From contig JACREW010000097.1 in assembly GCA_016212685.1 (NCBI GenBank), forward strand, positions 1-6,655: a DNA stretch of 6,655 bases. The letters run 5' to 3'. This DNA is from Nitrospirota bacterium (GTDB lineage: Bacteria; Nitrospirota; Thermodesulfovibrionia; Thermodesulfovibrionales; Dissulfurispiraceae). The notes beneath the pieces are model-generated. The model had not been told where the DNA came from, made no database searches, and was given only the letters and a program-made list of their open reading frames with translations. Within the stretch, counting starts at the first letter, position 1, and the number at the start of each line of letters is the position of its first letter. The position numbers were made by a program, and so were the translations under genes. Shown piece after piece: positions 5,100 through 6,655 of the stretch.

Positions 5100-5108
5100 T
5101 GGTAAAAT
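5100..5108 (+). promoter_or_regulatory. Putative nadB promoter, extended -10
   Basis: TGG followed by TAAAAT (5103-5108) forms an extended -10 box only 9 nt before the nadB ATG. At best a poor -35 (GATACA, 5080-5085) lies 17 nt upstream. Transcription from it would leave a leader of about 0-3 nt. No recognisable NAD-responsive operator is seen. Confidence 0.4.
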
Positions 5109-5117
5109 TTAGGCATC

Positions 5118-6655
5118 ATGCGGAACATAACCACCGATTTCCTCGTTATCGGCAGCGGGGTCGCGGGGCTCAGGGCTGCCGTCGAACTCGCGCGGCTCGG
5201 CAAGGTTATCGTAGTCACAAAAGACATTCCCACCGAAAGCAGCACCGAATACGCGCAGGGCGGGGTCGCGGTAGCTTTAAGCGACGAGGACGAAGTCGGC
5301 ATTCATTTCGAGGACACGATAAAGGCCGGCGACGGCCTTTGCAGGGAAGATGCGGTGAAGGCGCTCGTTGAAGAGGGGCCGGAAAGGATACTCGATCTTA
5401 TAGAATGGGGCGCTGAATTCGACAAGGAAGGAACGAAACTGGCGTTTACAATCGAGGCCGCGCATTCGAGGCGCAGGATATTGCACGCGCACGGAGACTC
5501 CACAGGCAAAGAACTGGAACGGGTGCTGATAAACAAAATCAAATCCTTCAAAACGATCCGGAGGATGCAGTTTTCCACGGCCGTTGATTTGATAATCGAG
5601 GACGGAAGATGCAAAGGCGCGTATGTTTTAAAGGACGGCGAGATTATTGCCATATGCGCGAAATCGACACTGCTTGCTACAGGAGGCGCTGGGCAGGTGT
5701 TTTCGAGGACAACGAACCCCGCCGTTGTAACAGGCGATGGCATGGCTATAGCATACAGGGCTGGAGCGGTTCTTGAGGATATGGAATTTGTGCAATTTCA
5801 TCCCACCGTGCTCTTTGCACCGGCAGCGCCGCAGTTTTTATTGAGCGAGGCTATGAGAGGAGAAGGGGCTATTCTCAGAAATATTTTTAAAGAGACATTC
5901 ATGAAAAATTACCATCCCGACGCGGAACTCGCGCCGAGGGATGTCGTATCGAGGGCGATAATATCCGAGATGGTAAGGACAAACAACAGCCATGTATATC
6001 TCGATCTTACGCATCGCGATTCTGAATTCATTAAAAAAAGATTTCCGAGGATTTATTCCACATGCCTTCGATATGACTTGAATATAACAAAAGATTTAAT
6101 ACCCGTCTCTCCGGCGGCGCATTACATGATGGGGGGCGTGAAAACAGGTCTCAACGGAGCCACAAGCATAAAAGGATTGTACGCGGCAGGCGAGGTGGCA
6201 TGCACAGGGGTTCATGGAGCAAACCGGTTGGCGAGCAACAGCCTGATCGAGGGGCTTGTGTACGGCTACAGGGCAGGAGTTGCGGCGGCACAGCATAGAG
6301 CGGAAGCGCAGAAGTGCGGAAGTGCAGAAGCAAAGGAGTTAAGAGAGGGGACTGTCCCGGATTTACGGACATTAACCCCCCATTCCCCCCTTAAATTAAG
6401 GGGGGATGAAGGGGGGTTAGTCGTAGAATCGGGACTGTCCCCGTCGGGCAAACTTTCAAACTTTCGGTCTTCCGAGCTTGAAGAAGTAAGGACTTCGTTA
6501 AGGAGGCTCATGTGGGAAAAGGTCGGAATAATAAGATGCGGTGAATCGCTCAATAGCGCAATGGAACATCTTTTAAAATGGAAACATATTTTGGATATGG
6601 ACTTCAACACAAGGCGCGGCCTTGAGTTAAAGAATATGCTTACGGTCGCGTTTAT
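5118..6655 (+). CDS. nadB: L-aspartate oxidase, 3' end beyond window
   Basis: NadB oxidises L-aspartate to iminoaspartate using FAD; NadA then forms quinolinate for NAD synthesis. The reading frame gives 512 codons and is open at the right edge. Visible are the FAD-binding VIGSGVAGLRAAVELARLG (10-28), SSTEYAQGGVAVAL, HSRRRILHAHGDSTG, LLATGGAGQVF, FVQFHPT, SEAMRGEGAILRN, RDVVSRAI with Arg274, AAHYMMGGV with His335, and GEVACTGVHGANRLASNSLIEGLVYG. The C-terminal helical domain begins at LRRLMWEKVGIIRCGESL (461-478). Between these parts (about residues 394-450) the sequence is replaced by translated repeats (6300-6464), roughly 34 residues longer than the same span of E. coli NadB, yet with no stop or frameshift. 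Roughly the last 30-40 residues are missing. The Shine-Dalgarno is weak (AGG at 5111). Identity is firm. Confidence 0.95.
   Translation, partial: MRNITTDFLVIGSGVAGLRAAVELARLGKVIVVTKDIPTESSTEYAQGGVAVALSDEDEVGIHFEDTIKAGDGLCREDAVKALVEEGPERILDLIEWGAEFDKEGTKLAFTIEAAHSRRRILHAHGDSTGKELERVLINKIKSFKTIRRMQFSTAVDLIIEDGRCKGAYVLKDGEIIAICAKSTLLATGGAGQVFSRTTNPAVVTGDGMAIAYRAGAVLEDMEFVQFHPTVLFAPAAPQFLLSEAMRGEGAILRNIFKETFMKNYHPDAELAPRDVVSRAIISEMVRTNNSHVYLDLTHRDSEFIKKRFPRIYSTCLRYDLNITKDLIPVSPAAHYMMGGVKTGLNGATSIKGLYAAGEVACTGVHGANRLASNSLIEGLVYGYRAGVAAAQHRAEAQKCGSAEAKELREGTVPDLRTLTPHSPLKLRGDEGGLVVESGLSPSGKLSNFRSSELEEVRTSLRRLMWEKVGIIRCGESLNSAMEHLLKWKHILDMDFNTRRGLELKNMLTVAF
6300..6331. repeat. Four 8-bp tandem units GC(G/A)GAAG(C/T) inside nadB
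   Basis: The units are GCGGAAGC, GCAGAAGT, GCGGAAGT and GCAGAAGC, equally two 16-bp units with two differences. They encode an Ala/Glu/Gln-rich stretch. They mark the left edge of the foreign-looking block in nadB. Because 8 and 16 are not multiples of 3, gain or loss of a unit would shift the frame. Confidence 0.8.
6347..6442. mobile_element. REP/MITE-like palindromic block inserted in frame in nadB
   Basis: GGGGACTGTCCC (6347-6358) and GGGACTGTCCCC (6431-6442) flank a long C/G-rich palindrome (6372-6420). The flanks are near-perfect inverted repeats of each other (11 of 12) as well as direct copies of the same 11-mer. The block is non-conserved within NadB and its translation looks unlike NadB (TLTPHSPLKLRGDEGGLV). 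It carries no transposase. Whether it moved as a unit is inferred. Confidence 0.5.
6372..6420. repeat. Long palindrome with C6/G6 arms and TTAA-A-TTAA centre
   Basis: C6 runs at 6376-6381 and 6385-6390 pair with G6 runs at 6411-6416 and 6400-6405. The centre is TTAA-A-TTAA (6391-6399), with an asymmetric interior loop (ATT opposite ATGAA) and outer TTAA/TTAG. The layout matches the palindrome at 3774-3821. In the nadB mRNA it would form a very stable hairpin inside the coding region. Confidence 0.85.
6449..6464. repeat. Two tandem copies of CAAACTTT inside nadB
   Basis: A perfect 8-bp direct tandem duplication lies just right of the palindromic block. With the 8-bp units at 6300-6331 it brackets the non-conserved segment of nadB. 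Confidence 0.7.

Noticed and set aside
5303..5743. Minus-strand reading frame of 146 codons, and neighbouring frames at 5066-5302 and 5277-5492
   Set aside because: All lie antisense to the conserved NadB FAD domain.
6300..6331. CRISPR array
   Set aside because: The repeats are 8 bp, contiguous and without spacers, inside a gene.
6266..6610. Minus-strand reading frame of 114 codons across the repeats
   Set aside because: It is antisense to nadB. Its apparent sequence comes from translating the palindromic block, and nadB continues on both sides in the other direction.
5118..6655. nadB as a pseudogene because of the repeat block
   Set aside because: The frame remains open through the block and conserved NadB sequence resumes in the same frame (LRRLMWEKVGIIR), so disruption is not supported.

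Overview
The window holds about 6.7 kb of compact, mostly housekeeping chromosome from a diderm bacterium of moderate G+C. The protein sequences, the futalosine-route menaquinone gene, a lipoprotein with a clear lipobox and the repeat style fit an anaerobic lineage such as Nitrospirota (Thermodesulfovibrio-like) or a former deltaproteobacterium. This placement is an impression from sequence character and was not tested by a search.

Layout from left to right. aat (leucyl/phenylalanyl-tRNA-protein transferase, +) runs tail to tail into a small NTF2-like lipoprotein gene (-), with a 20-bp overlap. The lipoprotein gene is divergent from smpB (+), which is followed by ssrA, the tmRNA gene (+). SmpB and tmRNA together form the trans-translation ribosome-rescue system. 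ssrA ends 17 bp from the end of folD (-), a methylene-tetrahydrofolate dehydrogenase/cyclohydrolase family gene with several altered active-site positions. folD is divergent from pyrE (+, pyrimidine synthesis). Between pyrE and the convergent mqnB lies a 157-bp block bounded by 13-bp inverted repeats and carrying two hairpins. An osmC-family gene and mqnB (futalosine hydrolase) form a two-gene minus-strand operon with a 1-nt gap. Divergent from them is nadB (L-aspartate oxidase, +), which runs off the right edge.

No new defence, mobile or secretion system is visible. The points of most interest are: (1) a composite palindromic/tandem-repeat block inside nadB that stays in frame and is apparently translated; (2) a structurally similar palindrome inside the inverted-repeat-bounded block between pyrE and mqnB, which suggests a dispersed REP/MITE-like family in this genome; (3) a FolD-family protein lacking the catalytic Lys and the Gln of the folate site and carrying about 17 extra residues; and (4) smpB and nadB lacking a good Shine-Dalgarno sequence and having an extended -10 box so close to the ATG that their mRNAs may be leaderless.

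Promoters show a consistent pattern. Five candidate sites carry a TGn-extended -10 box (smpB, ssrA, folD, pyrE, nadB). The two that lack TGn (lipoprotein, osmC) have recognisable TTGA-type -35 boxes.
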